The notes: generated from the sequence alone by a model not told the origin. Positions 1-11,562 are shown, numbered from the stretch's first letter. The stretch is 54,330 nt of DNA from Pirellula staleyi DSM 6068 (GCA_945900945.1 CAMDKL010000020.1:1-54330), one strand, 5' to 3'. Program-made: numbers and translations.

Positions 1-213
1 CACCCAGAAGTGGGTTCGTTGGTACGTTTTTATTGGCCGGTTGCCTAATCGAAAAAAGACCAGAGACCACTGCTTTGTCATTTCAAGTACAGCGGTCAAA
101 CTCAGATACACGCCAAAAAGCAAAATAACTGCAAAGGCTGGCCAAATCGTTCTCGGCCCTAAATCAGAATGGCGAATCAAGACAAACAAAAAAGCCGGAA
201 TTAAGTAGCCACA
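1..213 (-). pseudogene. Membrane-protein fragment, possibly O-antigen ligase-like, N-terminus lost
   Basis: The minus strand is open from about 266 down to the window edge. It reads as a membrane protein with two hydrophobic stretches (around FLFVLIRHSDLG and FAVILLFGVYLSLTAVLE) followed by MTKQWSLVFF. The pattern resembles the middle of O-antigen ligase or polymerase proteins, but I am not sure of the family. The sequence begins in the middle of such a protein with no plausible start, exactly where a glycosyltransferase fragment begins on the other strand. The gene therefore appears to have lost its N-terminal half at a rearrangement point near 185-215. It continues left out of the window. 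Confidence 0.4.
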
Positions 214-518
214 ACGAGGCGAGTCCCGTATCGATTTTAGAAGCGTTATCGTGCGGTGTTCCTGTCGTTAGTACCCGAGTCGGTTTCGTCGCAGAATCCG
301 TCCAGGATCAAAGGAACGGATTCACCGTCGAGCCAGGCGACGAGGATGCATTAGCCGAACGGATCCAATACTTACTCATGAACGAGGAAACAGCGGAAAG
401 GATGGGAAACGTAGGGCGAGAGCACGTCCAATCGCATGGTTTCTCGGAAACGATGGTCCGAATGTACGAACACCTCATCCATAGCATCTTCAATCGCAAG
501 ACAATTCGCGTACAATAG
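183..518 (+). pseudogene. Glycosyltransferase family 4 C-terminal fragment
   Basis: The frame ending at the TAG at 516-518 encodes the C-terminal third of a GT-B glycosyltransferase. It starts near LSSHNEASPVSILEALS and continues GVPVVSTRVGFVAESV, the nucleotide-sugar binding region of group 1 (GT4) glycosyltransferases, then an ordinary helical tail. About 250 residues that should precede it are missing, and upstream the frame soon hits a stop with no start codon. Family members build LPS or exopolysaccharide. This piece is almost certainly non-functional and marks a deletion or inversion breakpoint. Confidence 0.75.
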
Positions 519-534
519 TATGCTGTGCAACTGA

Positions 535-571
535 GGCCCGGGGCTAGCGCCCACCGGTTCACGAAATCGCA
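535..571 (+). repeat. Dispersed GCTAGCGCC-type intergenic repeat, copy 1
   Basis: A 37-base segment just after the glycosyltransferase remnant matches, with two substitutions, the reverse complement of 24054-24090. The shared core runs GGCCCG, GCTAGCGCCC, CCGGTTCACGAAATCGCA. Shorter related units lie at 1451-1470 and 24096-24140. The copies are intergenic or overlap a stop codon, as expected of a REP-like repeat. Confidence 0.7.
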
Positions 572-643
572 GACTGAATGACGTTAGGCGCTACACCAAG
601 TCAGGATTTAGGCGGTCGTTTGAACTATCAAAAATTACTACAG

Positions 644-1456
644 ATGTCTCCAGTCCACCATCCACTGATGGCGACGGCATTGGAGTCCGTCGTGCGAGGA
701 GCCAAAGTTTTACGGGATCGATTTCAAACCACGCTTCATATAGAAACCAAAGGCCTAGCCAATTTCGTCACGGAAGCGGACTTCGGCTCCGAGCGAGAGA
801 TCGTCAAACCAATTCGGGATTGCTATCCTGCCCACGCGATCATCTCGGAAGAGTCGCACAGCGATCGTGCAGACGCAAAAGATCTGTGGATTATTGACCC
901 GCTGGATGGTACCAGCAATTTCATGCACGGCATCCCACACTTCGCGATCTCGGTCGCCTACTACCGTGACGGCCAGGCCGAACTGGGAATCGTCACCAAC
1001 CCGATCCGAGACGATTGGTACGTTGCCGTTCGAGGACAAGGAGCTTGGCATAACGGAGTACGTCAGCGAGTCGATGCGGTCGATCGAATCGATGCGGCCA
1101 TGATCGCATGCGGATTTTATTACGATCGGGACCGAATGATGCAAGCCACACTCGATACGATCGGAGACTTCTTTCGAAACAACATTCACGGCATGCGTCG
1201 ATACGGAGCTGCCGCGTTGGATCTGTGCAATGTGGGCTGTGGCCAGTACGGATTGTTCTTCGAATACAAGCTGCATCCATGGGATTATGCTGCGGGGCAG
1301 TTATTTCTAGCAGAAGCTGGCGGTCAAACGACGGACTGCAACGGGTTGCCGTTACCCTTGGATCAATCGAGCAGTATTTGTGCAACCAATGGACACCTAC
1401 ATCGACAATCGCTCGAAATCATTGAGCCCCATTGGAAACGACTCTGTGAGGGCTAG
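644..1456 (+). CDS. Inositol monophosphatase family protein (SuhB/HisN-like)
   Basis: A Mg2+-dependent phosphatase of the inositol monophosphatase/histidinol-phosphatase superfamily, acting in the cytoplasm on a sugar- or polyol-phosphate. The metal-site motifs are visible: the E-E pair (IISEE, residues 66-70), DPLDGT (85-90) and near the C-terminus WDYAAGQLFLAEAGG. The ATG at 644 gives 270 residues, the usual family length. An in-frame ATG at 578 would add 22 residues that do not look conserved, and another ATG at 668 is possible. The substrate (myo-inositol 1-phosphate, histidinol phosphate or another) cannot be told from sequence. A terminator follows at 1562-1592. Confidence 0.88.
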   Translation: MSPVHHPLMATALESVVRGAKVLRDRFQTTLHIETKGLANFVTEADFGSEREIVKPIRDCYPAHAIISEESHSDRADAKDLWIIDPLDGTSNFMHGIPHFAISVAYYRDGQAELGIVTNPIRDDWYVAVRGQGAWHNGVRQRVDAVDRIDAAMIACGFYYDRDRMMQATLDTIGDFFRNNIHGMRRYGAAALDLCNVGCGQYGLFFEYKLHPWDYAAGQLFLAEAGGQTTDCNGLPLPLDQSSSICATNGHLHRQSLEIIEPHWKRLCEG

Positions 1457-1470
1457 TGCCTACGGCTCAA
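1451..1470 (+). repeat. Short GCTAGCGCC-type repeat overlapping a stop codon
   Basis: GGCTAGTGCCTACGGCTCAA closely resembles the unit at 24122-24140 read on the minus strand (GGCTAGCGCCTGCGGCTCA). It overlaps the stop codon of the phosphatase gene, so the repeat may have supplied the stop. Confidence 0.5.
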
Positions 1471-1561
1471 CCCAGTCAGATACCTAAATCTGTAGCATCC
1501 CAAAATCGTTTTATTCAGTCTCGACATAGAAACGCCGATACCCTATCGAAGATGCTGGGGG

Positions 1562-1592
1562 GCCTCGACTAGGGTATGGTCCGAGGCTTTTT
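1562..1592 (+). terminator. Rho-independent terminator
   Basis: A GCCTCG/CGAGGC stem (1562-1567 with 1582-1587) is followed by five T residues. It lies about 105 bases after the phosphatase stop and 30 bases before the next start, and would end transcription of the upstream gene. Confidence 0.65.
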
Positions 1593-1621
1593 AGTCCATC
1601 CAGCTACTGGAAGCGTTGACC

Positions 1622-2287
1622 ATGAATATTGCAAAAAAATTCTGTATTTGTTCTGCACTCTTTTGCTCCTTTGCTAGCAATAGTTACGGTCAGAATCAAA
1701 CCAGGGATGGTGCTATGCTGGGTGGGGTAGCCGGTGCATTAATTGGTGGTGTGGTTGGCCATCAAAACAAAGAAACGACCGAAGGAGCTCTCATCGGTGG
1801 TGCAGTCGGTGCCATCGCAGGCGGCGTCTTCGGAAACCAACGCGATCAAGCCTATAGGCAACAATATTATCAACCTCATGTCGTCTATCCGACTTTCCAT
1901 GAGCATCGCACTTATGTCCATGTACCGCAGCAACGTGTTGTAGTCAGTCGACGCCCGGTAACGACCGCTGAAGTCATCAATATGACACGAAGTGGAGTAA
2001 GCGATGCGGTTATCGTCTCTCACATTCAAACCAATGGAGTTGCGATGCTCCCAGACGTAAACGATGTGATCCTCATGAACCAAGAAGGGGTCAGCGACTA
2101 CGTAGTGAACATGATGCAAACCGGTGCGCGAGTTCCAACCGGTTATCCGCCACCCAACACCGTTTACCGAACCTACCAGCAACCGTCTCCGGTCGTGGTC
2201 CGCGAGGAGTATCACTATTCGCAGCCCGTCTACCATGCTCGCCAACCAACCTACAAACCTTACTACGTCGAACGCCGCGGATTCTAG
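1622..2287 (+). CDS. Exported glycine-zipper protein
   Basis: The protein has 221 residues with an N-terminal signal peptide ending near NSYGQ. A double glycine zipper follows (LGGVAGALIGGVVG and ALIGGAVGAIAGGVFG, about residues 29-65), as in outer-membrane glycine-zipper 2TM proteins. The middle region carries two similar short repeats (MTRSGVSDAVIVSHIQ and MNQEGVSDYVVNMMQ) seen in planctomycete exported proteins, and the tail is rich in Tyr, Pro and Gln. The ATG at 1622 is preferred over a TTG six bases upstream. It sits alone between a terminator and a convergent gene. Function is unknown beyond a probable envelope location. Confidence 0.75.
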   Translation: MNIAKKFCICSALFCSFASNSYGQNQTRDGAMLGGVAGALIGGVVGHQNKETTEGALIGGAVGAIAGGVFGNQRDQAYRQQYYQPHVVYPTFHEHRTYVHVPQQRVVVSRRPVTTAEVINMTRSGVSDAVIVSHIQTNGVAMLPDVNDVILMNQEGVSDYVVNMMQTGARVPTGYPPPNTVYRTYQQPSPVVVREEYHYSQPVYHARQPTYKPYYVERRGF

Positions 2288-2404
2288 CACACCGGCGATG
2301 GTCTTCTCCGTTGGCAGCCCTCTACGAGAATCGGTGCAATCTGCGGGTGAAAAGGCAGTGATCAGTAACCAATTTTCCGAAAAATCCGATGGAGGGTTAA
2401 ACCG

Positions 2405-3331
2405 TTAGGCAACCAACCCCTTGGTGATCAGCATAAAGACATCCTCCAGGCTTGGATCTTTGTCGCTGAAGGATTTCATCTTCACGCCGCCAGCTACCAA
2501 TTGCTCAAGCAACCGAGCAAGCCCCTCGTCGTCTGTTTCTAATTCGGCAGTGGCTCGATCGCCTTCGATGTCGATACCTTTCAAGGCTGGATTGCTTCGA
2601 AGGATGGATAGTCCAGCATCTTGATTGGCGATGAAACGGATCTCAACAATTCGGTTCCGACGAATTTTGCGATAGACCGAGTCGATAGGGCCGTGCATCA
2701 GCATTTCCCCTCGTTCGATGATACCGATCGAAGTGCAGCAGTCCGCGAGTTCGGAGAGGATGTGGCTACTGATGAGAATCGTCTTGCCCATTCGGCGAAG
2801 TTCTTTAAGCAAAGCTTTGACTTCGATACGAGCTCGCGGATCCAACCCGCTAGTGGGTTCGTCTAAGATGAGGACCGGCGGATCATGCACTAGTGTTTTG
2901 GCCAGGCACAGTCTCTGTTTCATTCCGCGAGACAGACCGTTGACGAAATCGTCGCGTTTGTGACTTAAATCGAGAAGCTCTAGAACGTCACCGATCACTT
3001 GTTTGCGTTGCGATCGCCCGATTTTGTATGCGACCGCAAAAAAATCGAGAAACTCCCAGACTTTCATACCGTCATAGACTCCGAAATCATCCGGCATGTA
3101 TCCGATGCTTCTGCGAACATCCATAGGACTCTTGTTCACGCTAAAGCCGTTTACGCTCCCGTCGCCGCGAGTGGCTTTGAGCAACGTGGCGAGAAAACGT
3201 ATGGAGGTGCTCTTGCCTGCACCGTTGGGACCAATAAACCCGAAAAGCTCCCCCTTCTCGATTTTCATGGTGACGTTTTTGACGGCAGTGAATTCGCCGT
3301 AGTCTTTACCAAACTCGTTCAGCTCAATCAT
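2405..3331 (-). CDS. ABC transporter ATP-binding protein
   Basis: ATPase subunit of an ABC-2 type exporter (CcmA/NatA class), 308 residues. Walker A is GPNGAGKS (34-41), the signature is LSRGMKQ (133-139), Walker B is VLILDEP (153-159) with the D-loop SGLD, and the H-loop lies in ILISSHI. A C-terminal region of about 90 residues follows, typical of this subfamily. The expected membrane permease is not next to it: downstream lies the convergent glycine-zipper gene. It is the last gene of the minus-strand run kinase, regulator, ligA, ABC, about 115 bases after ligA. Substrate unknown. Confidence 0.9.
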   Translation of the reverse strand: MIELNEFGKDYGEFTAVKNVTMKIEKGELFGFIGPNGAGKSTSIRFLATLLKATRGDGSVNGFSVNKSPMDVRRSIGYMPDDFGVYDGMKVWEFLDFFAVAYKIGRSQRKQVIGDVLELLDLSHKRDDFVNGLSRGMKQRLCLAKTLVHDPPVLILDEPTSGLDPRARIEVKALLKELRRMGKTILISSHILSELADCCTSIGIIERGEMLMHGPIDSVYRKIRRNRIVEIRFIANQDAGLSILRSNPALKGIDIEGDRATAELETDDEGLARLLEQLVAGGVKMKSFSDKDPSLEDVFMLITKGLVA

Positions 3332-3445
3332 GAAGTGTTCGCGGAGAGGGGCAGAGAGATATGGGGCAGAGGAAAAAGGGGTGCGGTGAGAAAACCGTTA
3401 ATAGTTCTGAGGATTGTACACCAACCCAAGTTCGCTCGTATGGTT

Positions 3446-6251
<2,806 letters not shown>

Positions 6252-6273
6252 GGGGATTGAATCGTTGAGAGAG

Positions 6274-7248
6274 TTAGAGAGGTTGATGCTCAGAGTCTAC
6301 TTGGAGATGCTGATTGTCCGAAGGTCGTAGCCTTGCGTGGGGTAATACCAATTCAAATCGAGTACCGCTATTCTTGGGCGAGTCCGCCACTCGAATGGAT
6401 CCTTTTAGCCTGCGAACAATGGAACGTACAAGAAACAAACCAAGACCTGTTCCTGGTTTGGTTCGCTCTAATTCGTCTCCAGCTCGGTAAAAGCGCTTAA
6501 AAATCTTTTTCCGCAAATGTTTTGGTATCCCAGGCCCGTTATCAGTAATGGAAATCCTCGCCGAATTCAAGGGAGCGTCGAATTGAACAACGATTTGGAC
6601 CGTTAGAGGTCGGCCTCCGTATTTCAAGGCATTGTCGATCAGGTTGCGTACCAATATCTCGATATCGATCTGACGTGACCAAACATCACATCCAGGCGAA
6701 TCAATAGCAAGACAATCTCGTGCAACGTGATGTTGCAGGGTGAGTTTCGAGGCGTAATCCTCAAGTATCCATTCGACGGAAACCCAAGTCTCTGGTTCTG
6801 GGGAGTCAGAATTTTGTTGCAATCGAGCTACATTTAGCAGCTGAGTTATTAGCTGATCGAGTCGGTCCACATCGTCGAGCATTGAACCATAAAATTCTCG
6901 CCGTTTTACCTCATCGATGTTACGCTTTCCCAACGTTTGCAGGAATAGCCGGAGCGAAGAGATCGGGCTCTTCAATTCGTGAGTCACGGCATCGATGAAG
7001 TTACTCTGTCGCCGATTGAGGTTGATTTGCTGGATGCTCCAAATTAGGTAGAGGATGACACCAGCCAAAACGAAAAGAAACATGACCGATCCAACACTGA
7101 GCAAAGCCCAATAGACATTGGAGCTTTTTTGACTGCTGATGGCACCGAAGACGTTGAGCAAAACCCAGCCAACGGTGAGCCCAACAAGCAACACAATCAT
7201 TACGACAGCAAGTAATATGGGCCACTTTAGGCTTTTACGTTCAAACAT
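6274..7248 (-). CDS. Membrane sensor histidine kinase
   Basis: Partner kinase of the regulator at 5475-6251; 324 residues. Two membrane segments (about 11-33 and 48-70) enclose only a short loop, so there is no sizeable periplasmic sensor domain. The H box is FIDAVTHELKSPISSLR with phosphorylated His90. The N box is LVRNLIDNALKYGG, G1 is DNGPGIP, and G2 is GTGLGLFLVRSI. This layout suggests sensing of a membrane or membrane-protein signal rather than a soluble ligand. It opens the minus-strand run that ends with ligA and the ABC ATPase, and is transcribed divergently from the orphan gene at 7528. Confidence 0.93.
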   Translation of the reverse strand: MFERKSLKWPILLAVVMIVLLVGLTVGWVLLNVFGAISSQKSSNVYWALLSVGSVMFLFVLAGVILYLIWSIQQINLNRRQSNFIDAVTHELKSPISSLRLFLQTLGKRNIDEVKRREFYGSMLDDVDRLDQLITQLLNVARLQQNSDSPEPETWVSVEWILEDYASKLTLQHHVARDCLAIDSPGCDVWSRQIDIEILVRNLIDNALKYGGRPLTVQIVVQFDAPLNSARISITDNGPGIPKHLRKKIFKRFYRAGDELERTKPGTGLGLFLVRSIVRRLKGSIRVADSPKNSGTRFELVLPHARLRPSDNQHLQVDSEHQPL

Positions 7249-7527
7249 ACTTTGCGAAAAGATGGATTGGGATCATCGGAAGCGGAACTGAATTTCAAAG
7301 GCTGCTTACCACCCCAGAGTGTGGTTTCGAGCAGCAAACACAACTTTTAGCGTATCTCAACCCAAGATAGGAAGTAAAAGACTTAGAGTAATTTTCAAAA
7401 AAATCGTGAATTGTTTGGGTACTAGTGCTGACCTGGGGTGTTCGCATACGTACAATGAGGTTTCAAGGAAAATTATCAGCTTGTCAATGGCGGATGATTT
7501 GACTTTAGTTAAGAAGGAATCGAAACG

Positions 7528-7980
7528 ATGACTCCTGGAGCAGATAAAATCCAATTTTCACGCCAAATATGGCAAGCGGCATCGGAGCATGCTCATCAAA
7601 GTTTGACTCGTATAGAGTTTTATCCGGAGCAATCTCGCGTCGAAAATCTTCGATGCGTGCATCTTCAGGTCGAATCGGATTGTTTGTTCGGAAAGCAACT
7701 TTGGTGCTTCGAAGCGATCGGAATTGATCCGGCGGGCCGTCGGCATATCCTCTACGGAGTAATGGAATTTTCGATTCAGTTTGGACTTTTAGAAGCGTCG
7801 CAGACTCCAATGTTCGAGGACTCTAGTCATAGAGAAAAGTTCCTTAACAACGAAATGAAGCCGATGTCGAAGTTGGTTTACCAATATCCATCCACCCGAA
7901 TTTGGATCTTCGTAGCTTGGTGTAGCATCGCGGTATTGTCAGTGATTTGGATAACGACATGGGTTAACAGTTACAAGTAA
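7528..7980 (+). CDS. Hypothetical protein with C-terminal membrane anchor
   Basis: 150 residues with no family I recognise. Residues 1-115 are soluble, with alternating polar and aromatic residues (HQSLTRIEFYPEQ, LWCFEAIGIDPAG). One strong hydrophobic segment lies near the C-terminus (IWIFVAWCSIAVLSVIWITTW, about 124-145) and leaves only four residues beyond it, so it looks tail-anchored. It is transcribed away from the sensor kinase across a 280-base gap. The opposite strand is also largely open, but codon choice favours the plus strand. A link to the kinase is only a guess from position. Confidence 0.6.
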   Translation: MTPGADKIQFSRQIWQAASEHAHQSLTRIEFYPEQSRVENLRCVHLQVESDCLFGKQLWCFEAIGIDPAGRRHILYGVMEFSIQFGLLEASQTPMFEDSSHREKFLNNEMKPMSKLVYQYPSTRIWIFVAWCSIAVLSVIWITTWVNSYK

Positions 7981-8135
7981 TCAAGCTGTAGAAGTGTCCG
8001 TTTTTTTAGAGTCTTTCGTAGTCGATTTCTACGCTTAGCCATGTCCGCTTGCTGCATGTTCTTTCGAGGCGTCTCTCAGTACTCTTGGGACGTTGCGGAT
8101 CCCGCTTTGGGTACAATCCGCAAAGCTTAGGGGAG

Positions 8136-8384
8136 ATGAGACATTCGCACGGTAACGCAAGTTCACCATTTCTACTTCGCGACCAGCTGACAACTCAAAT
8201 TGGGATTTTTATTGTGATGGCCACCATCCTTTTCGAACAACCCTGGCTTGTCGGTGCGATTGGAGCGGTGTTAACGGTTATGACCTTTTACGGCTGGGTT
8301 CAGACTGGAAATGCTATCGCGTTCAGGACCGCCATAGGTTTCGCGGTTGGTTCGATCTCGGAGGCTTTCGGACCGAGTCGTTAG
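8136..8384 (+). CDS. Small hydrophobic protein
   Basis: 82 residues from the ATG at 8136. An upstream in-frame TTG at 8049 would add 29 residues of basic, non-hydrophobic sequence. Two hydrophobic stretches (IGIFIVMATILFEQ and LVGAIGAVLTVMTFYGW) predict a two-helix inner-membrane protein. A GGGGAG sequence directly abuts the start, too close for a normal Shine-Dalgarno site. Its TAG overlaps the stop of the convergent PP2C gene. No family recognised. Confidence 0.45.
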   Translation: MRHSHGNASSPFLLRDQLTTQIGIFIVMATILFEQPWLVGAIGAVLTVMTFYGWVQTGNAIAFRTAIGFAVGSISEAFGPSR

Positions 8385-9367
8385 GCATCCGATGTATTTC
8401 CGATTTCGGGCTCTTCGTCGCAGGTATCGAGTTCTGATTCTGAAATCTCTAAATCCTGTAAGACGATTTTGTTTGACGGAAGTGACAGGACCAATTGCAT
8501 TCGATTGTTGGGTGCTTGAGGAGCCAAAAACGTCGCGGCGATTACGGTGATGTTGTCCGATCCACCACCTTGTTTTGCAAGTGCAACCAATTCTTCGCAG
8601 GCAGTTCGAGGGACACTTGCATCTAAGAGTGTTTTACCTATCTGAAAATCGGATACGTGTTTGTTGAGGCCATCGCTACACAGCAGTATTGAGTCGCCCG
8701 GTTGCAAATCGAATTTATAAAAATCGGGAAAGACGCTCACTGCCCCAGCCCCCAAAGCGTTCACTAGCACATTGGACCAAAGCGAACGTTCCAGTTCTTC
8801 AGGCGCGAGGTGGCCTTTCTGTATCATTTCATTTGCAACGGTGTGATCCCGAGTAATCAATTTTAGCTCTCGGTTTCGCAACAAGTAACAACGCGTATCG
8901 CCTGCATGTACTATGAATATACGCGGCCACGCTACGAGGGCTAGCGTCAACGTCGTGCCCATTCCCTCGAAACAATCGTTTGTCTTCGATCTTTCTTCGA
9001 TAGCTCGATGAGCATTCGTAAGCATGCTCTTAAGATCCTCAGCAAACGAATCCTCGTTGGAGGGTTCCATTTTCAGCAACCCACGGGTGCTGTTGAGAAT
9101 AGCATTGGCACAGTACTGGACAGCAAACTTGCTCGCTTCGCTACCGCTGCGATGTCCTCCCATGCCGTCAGCGACCACAAACAAATGCCCAAACGATCCG
9201 CCGACGAGCTTGGCACCATGGTCGAAATCCCCATGGTCGAAAACCATGGATCCAGATCGAATGGTCATGCTGCGAGTTAGTTCAGCTACGAGGAACTGAT
9301 CTTGGTTGTCAGCCCGCAATTTACCAATATCCGAAATTCCGGCTGACTGAACTTCAATTCGTTTCAT
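8381..9367 (-). CDS. PP2C-family serine/threonine protein phosphatase
   Basis: Metal-dependent phosphatase of the PPM/Stp1 type, 328 residues, cytoplasmic. Conserved motifs run in order: DNQDQFLV (near 20), VVADGMGGH with the metal-binding aspartate and glycine, VHAGDTRCYL, ITRDHTV, LLCSDGL and GGSDNITVI. After about residue 275 an acidic tail rich in Glu and Asp follows. Such enzymes reverse Hanks-type kinase signalling, which is abundant in planctomycetes; no kinase gene is adjacent. It lies alone, convergent with the small membrane gene at 8136. Confidence 0.92.
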   Translation of the reverse strand: MKRIEVQSAGISDIGKLRADNQDQFLVAELTRSMTIRSGSMVFDHGDFDHGAKLVGGSFGHLFVVADGMGGHRSGSEASKFAVQYCANAILNSTRGLLKMEPSNEDSFAEDLKSMLTNAHRAIEERSKTNDCFEGMGTTLTLALVAWPRIFIVHAGDTRCYLLRNRELKLITRDHTVANEMIQKGHLAPEELERSLWSNVLVNALGAGAVSVFPDFYKFDLQPGDSILLCSDGLNKHVSDFQIGKTLLDASVPRTACEELVALAKQGGGSDNITVIAATFLAPQAPNNRMQLVLSLPSNKIVLQDLEISESELDTCDEEPEIGNTSDA

Positions 9368-9454
9368 GATAAATCACGTAGTTGAATATTCCGGCACTTG
9401 GAAAATGACTCGAACAACCCCCCCTATAGTATCAGATGCAAACTGGTTTCGTGT

Positions 9455-9490
9455 TGTCGCTCGCCTTAAGACGAGCGTAGCGTGGCGACA
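9455..9490. repeat. Nested hairpin between the PP2C and lpxB genes
   Basis: TGTCGC (9455-9460) pairs with GCGACA (9485-9490), and inside it CGCTCG (9458-9463) can pair with CGAGCG (9472-9477). There is no T run, so a terminator role is uncertain. It lies just 3' of the lpxB stop on the minus strand. Confidence 0.35.
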
Positions 9491-9506
9491 GTGATGGTCA
9501 GGATTC

Positions 9507-10736
9507 TTAGGCCACGCGTCGATAATCCGCCTGGCCCATATTATCTCCGTCCATTGGCAATGTGCCTTCGTCCGATGTAATCAGTTTCGCCATGATGAAT
9601 CGAGCCGCAGCATTGCTTGCACCGGGCTTGGCGAATTGTGATGCGAGTGCATTCAGGTTTCGACGCTGCGTCATGCGATACTCGGAATCTCCCAGAAGCC
9701 TAGACATTTCCTGTGTAACGTCCTCAATGGATCGCAACGCCGACTTAGAATTGAGCTTTCCGTGCGATAGAAACTCGGGCAAAACCTGCTGGTCAGCAAT
9801 GAGGTTGGGTAAAGACATTCGCTTGCACTTCACAAGTAGTTTGGCCATGGCATAGGTCGTTTGACTGAGATGGTACATGACTGCAGCAGGCTTGCCACGA
9901 GCCATCATCTCCAGTGAAACCGAACCGCTCTTCATCAACGAACAATCGCTCAACTCGATAATCTCGCTCGTTTTGCCTGCGAAAATGTGGATCGGTAATT
10001 TTGCATCGGAAGCCTTCAATAGCGAACGGCACCATAAAGCGTGCGAGTCTTTGATCGCTGCGACCAAGAACTGTGTTTGCGGATGCTTTGCCGCCAGCTT
10101 GCGAATCACCTCCAATTGCAACGGCCAAATGTTGTGTACCTCGTGGTCTCGCGAGCCCGGTAACACTGCCACCTGAAGTATTTTGTTGTCTCGCCATTTC
10201 TCAATGAAACGAACATCCAAAACCTGTTGTGCCACCGCATCGAAGAACGGATGCCCGACGTAATGAGCATCCACGTTTCGTTTTTGAAACCATGGCGTCT
10301 CGAACGGAAGATTACAGAGCACGTGGTCGACATAGCGGCGCATTTTCTTCACTCGCCAACCACCCCAAGCCCACAACTGGGGTGGCAAGTAATAAAAGAC
10401 CGGCAGCCCGTACTTTTTGGCTCGCCTAGCAATATGCCAATTAAATCCTGGAAAGTCAACGAGGACGACGCCATCCACATCGCCACGAGCAAAACTCTGT
10501 TCTGCCAAGTCGGCAACACGGAAAAATTCTCTTAGCTTTGGAAGTACCTCCGCAAAACCCATCACCGCCAAACTGGTGAGATCATAATCCAGCTCCAAGC
10601 CAGCTTGAATCATGCGACTACCACCAAGCCCCCGAAACGTCGAGGACGGAGATATCTGCTGTACGGCTCGGATCAAGTTGGCAGCGTGTAAGTCGCCGCT
10701 CGGTTCTCCGACAGAGAAAAATAGTCGCTGTCCCAT
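9507..10736 (-). CDS. lpxB: Lipid-A-disaccharide synthase
   Basis: Condenses UDP-2,3-diacylglucosamine with lipid X in lipid A synthesis at the inner membrane. The start MGQRLFFSVGEPSGDLHAAN is the family N-terminus. It is followed by GFAEVLPKLREFF, VDFPGFNWHIARRAKK, YYLPPQLWAWGGWR, LPFETPWFQKRNV, VAVLPGSRDHEV and SGSVSLEMMARGKPA, all hallmarks of LpxB. From 10736 it has 409 residues; the frame stays open to 11207 but that extension has no family similarity and runs into the divergent GNAT gene. The presence of lpxB implies an LPS-type outer membrane. No other lpx gene is in the window. Confidence 0.94.
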   Translation of the reverse strand: MGQRLFFSVGEPSGDLHAANLIRAVQQISPSSTFRGLGGSRMIQAGLELDYDLTSLAVMGFAEVLPKLREFFRVADLAEQSFARGDVDGVVLVDFPGFNWHIARRAKKYGLPVFYYLPPQLWAWGGWRVKKMRRYVDHVLCNLPFETPWFQKRNVDAHYVGHPFFDAVAQQVLDVRFIEKWRDNKILQVAVLPGSRDHEVHNIWPLQLEVIRKLAAKHPQTQFLVAAIKDSHALWCRSLLKASDAKLPIHIFAGKTSEIIELSDCSLMKSGSVSLEMMARGKPAAVMYHLSQTTYAMAKLLVKCKRMSLPNLIADQQVLPEFLSHGKLNSKSALRSIEDVTQEMSRLLGDSEYRMTQRRNLNALASQFAKPGASNAAARFIMAKLITSDEGTLPMDGDNMGQADYRRVA

Positions 10737-11066
10737 AAAGCTCGCTGCGAAGTTTTGATCGGACAAGAGTGGTGAATTTGACGACACCGGGACTAATTGT
10801 CCACAAGAAGTGTTCTCGAATTGAATTTCGGTAGCCGAACGGCTTGTGCCTAACTCTCTTTTCTCTTTATACGGGAAACGGATCGAACGAGGCAATACGA
10901 GCAAACCATGGTGCGGTTTGGGTAAAGATTGCCGGTCCTCAACAGCGGCGAGCGATTGGCTCGAAGCTCTGAATCGGTTAGCATTGCGAAAGTTGGCTAG
11001 CATCCACACTGTACCAGCCCCCCCGCGTTTGGATGATCGAGCCCGTTTACCCTGGATTGAATTACG
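10737..11066. other. Intergenic region between divergent lpxB and GNAT genes
   Basis: About 330 bases that must hold the promoters of both divergent genes. The minus strand stays open in the lpxB frame throughout, but the predicted peptide is basic and without family features. I could not identify convincing -35/-10 boxes. Confidence 0.4.
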
Positions 11067-11552
11067 TTGTCCGAACCGTCTGCCGTTGCCGAAGAAAAGC
11101 CGAAGATCCCCTTCATAATCCGACGCGCTCATTTTGACGACTTGATTCCTATCCAAGCTCTGCTGAAGCCCTTTGTCGAACAACGCAAGCTGCTCAGGCG
11201 AATGCAAGCCGAATTGATTCTGTTAATGGCCAACGGCTACGTAGCGGAAGTCACCGACGAACGACGTGAGCCTAAGTTGGTCGGCTTTTCCGCCGTAGAA
11301 ATCTATTCCCGAAAGCTTGGCGAAATTCAATGCTTGGCGGTTGCCGAGGGGTATCAGGGTTACGGTATCGGCTCGGGACTGATCAAGGCTTGTGTTGACC
11401 GAGCTCGCGAAAAAGGGATTTTGGAGGTAATGGCGATCAGCGCCTCCGATGGATTCTTGCGCAAATTGGGCTTTGACTATTCACTACCGGAGCAGAAACG
11501 GGCCTTGTTTTGCCAGCTTCATTCGCGAGATGAAATCTTCAAAGACGAATAG
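11067..11552 (+). CDS. GNAT N-acetyltransferase, ArgA-like
   Basis: 161 residues of the short N-acetylglutamate-synthase-like GNAT group. IIRRAHFDDLIPIQALLKPF is the typical N-terminal strand-helix. The acetyl-CoA site is IQCLAVAEGYQGYGIGSGLI (the Q-x-x-G-x-G/A loop), and FLRKLGF is near the end. Family members acetylate glutamate for arginine synthesis or other amino acids. The best start is a TTG at 11067, since no ATG precedes the conserved part. It is followed 10 bases later by the ThiO-like gene, so the two are probably co-transcribed. The substrate is unproved. Confidence 0.82.
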   Translation: MSEPSAVAEEKPKIPFIIRRAHFDDLIPIQALLKPFVEQRKLLRRMQAELILLMANGYVAEVTDERREPKLVGFSAVEIYSRKLGEIQCLAVAEGYQGYGIGSGLIKACVDRAREKGILEVMAISASDGFLRKLGFDYSLPEQKRALFCQLHSRDEIFKDE

Positions 11553-11562
11553 TAATCGCAAC

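Noticed and set aside
755-1276. A 173-residue minus-strand reading frame
   Set aside because: It is antisense to the phosphatase gene, whose motifs are unmistakable, and has no recognisable domain.
1739-2290. A 183-residue minus-strand reading frame
   Set aside because: Antisense shadow of the glycine-zipper gene, with no signal peptide or domain.
10737-11207. N-terminal extension of lpxB by 157 codons
   Set aside because: LpxB homology starts exactly at the ATG at 10736. The extension is basic, without family features, and overlaps the divergent GNAT gene by about 140 bases.
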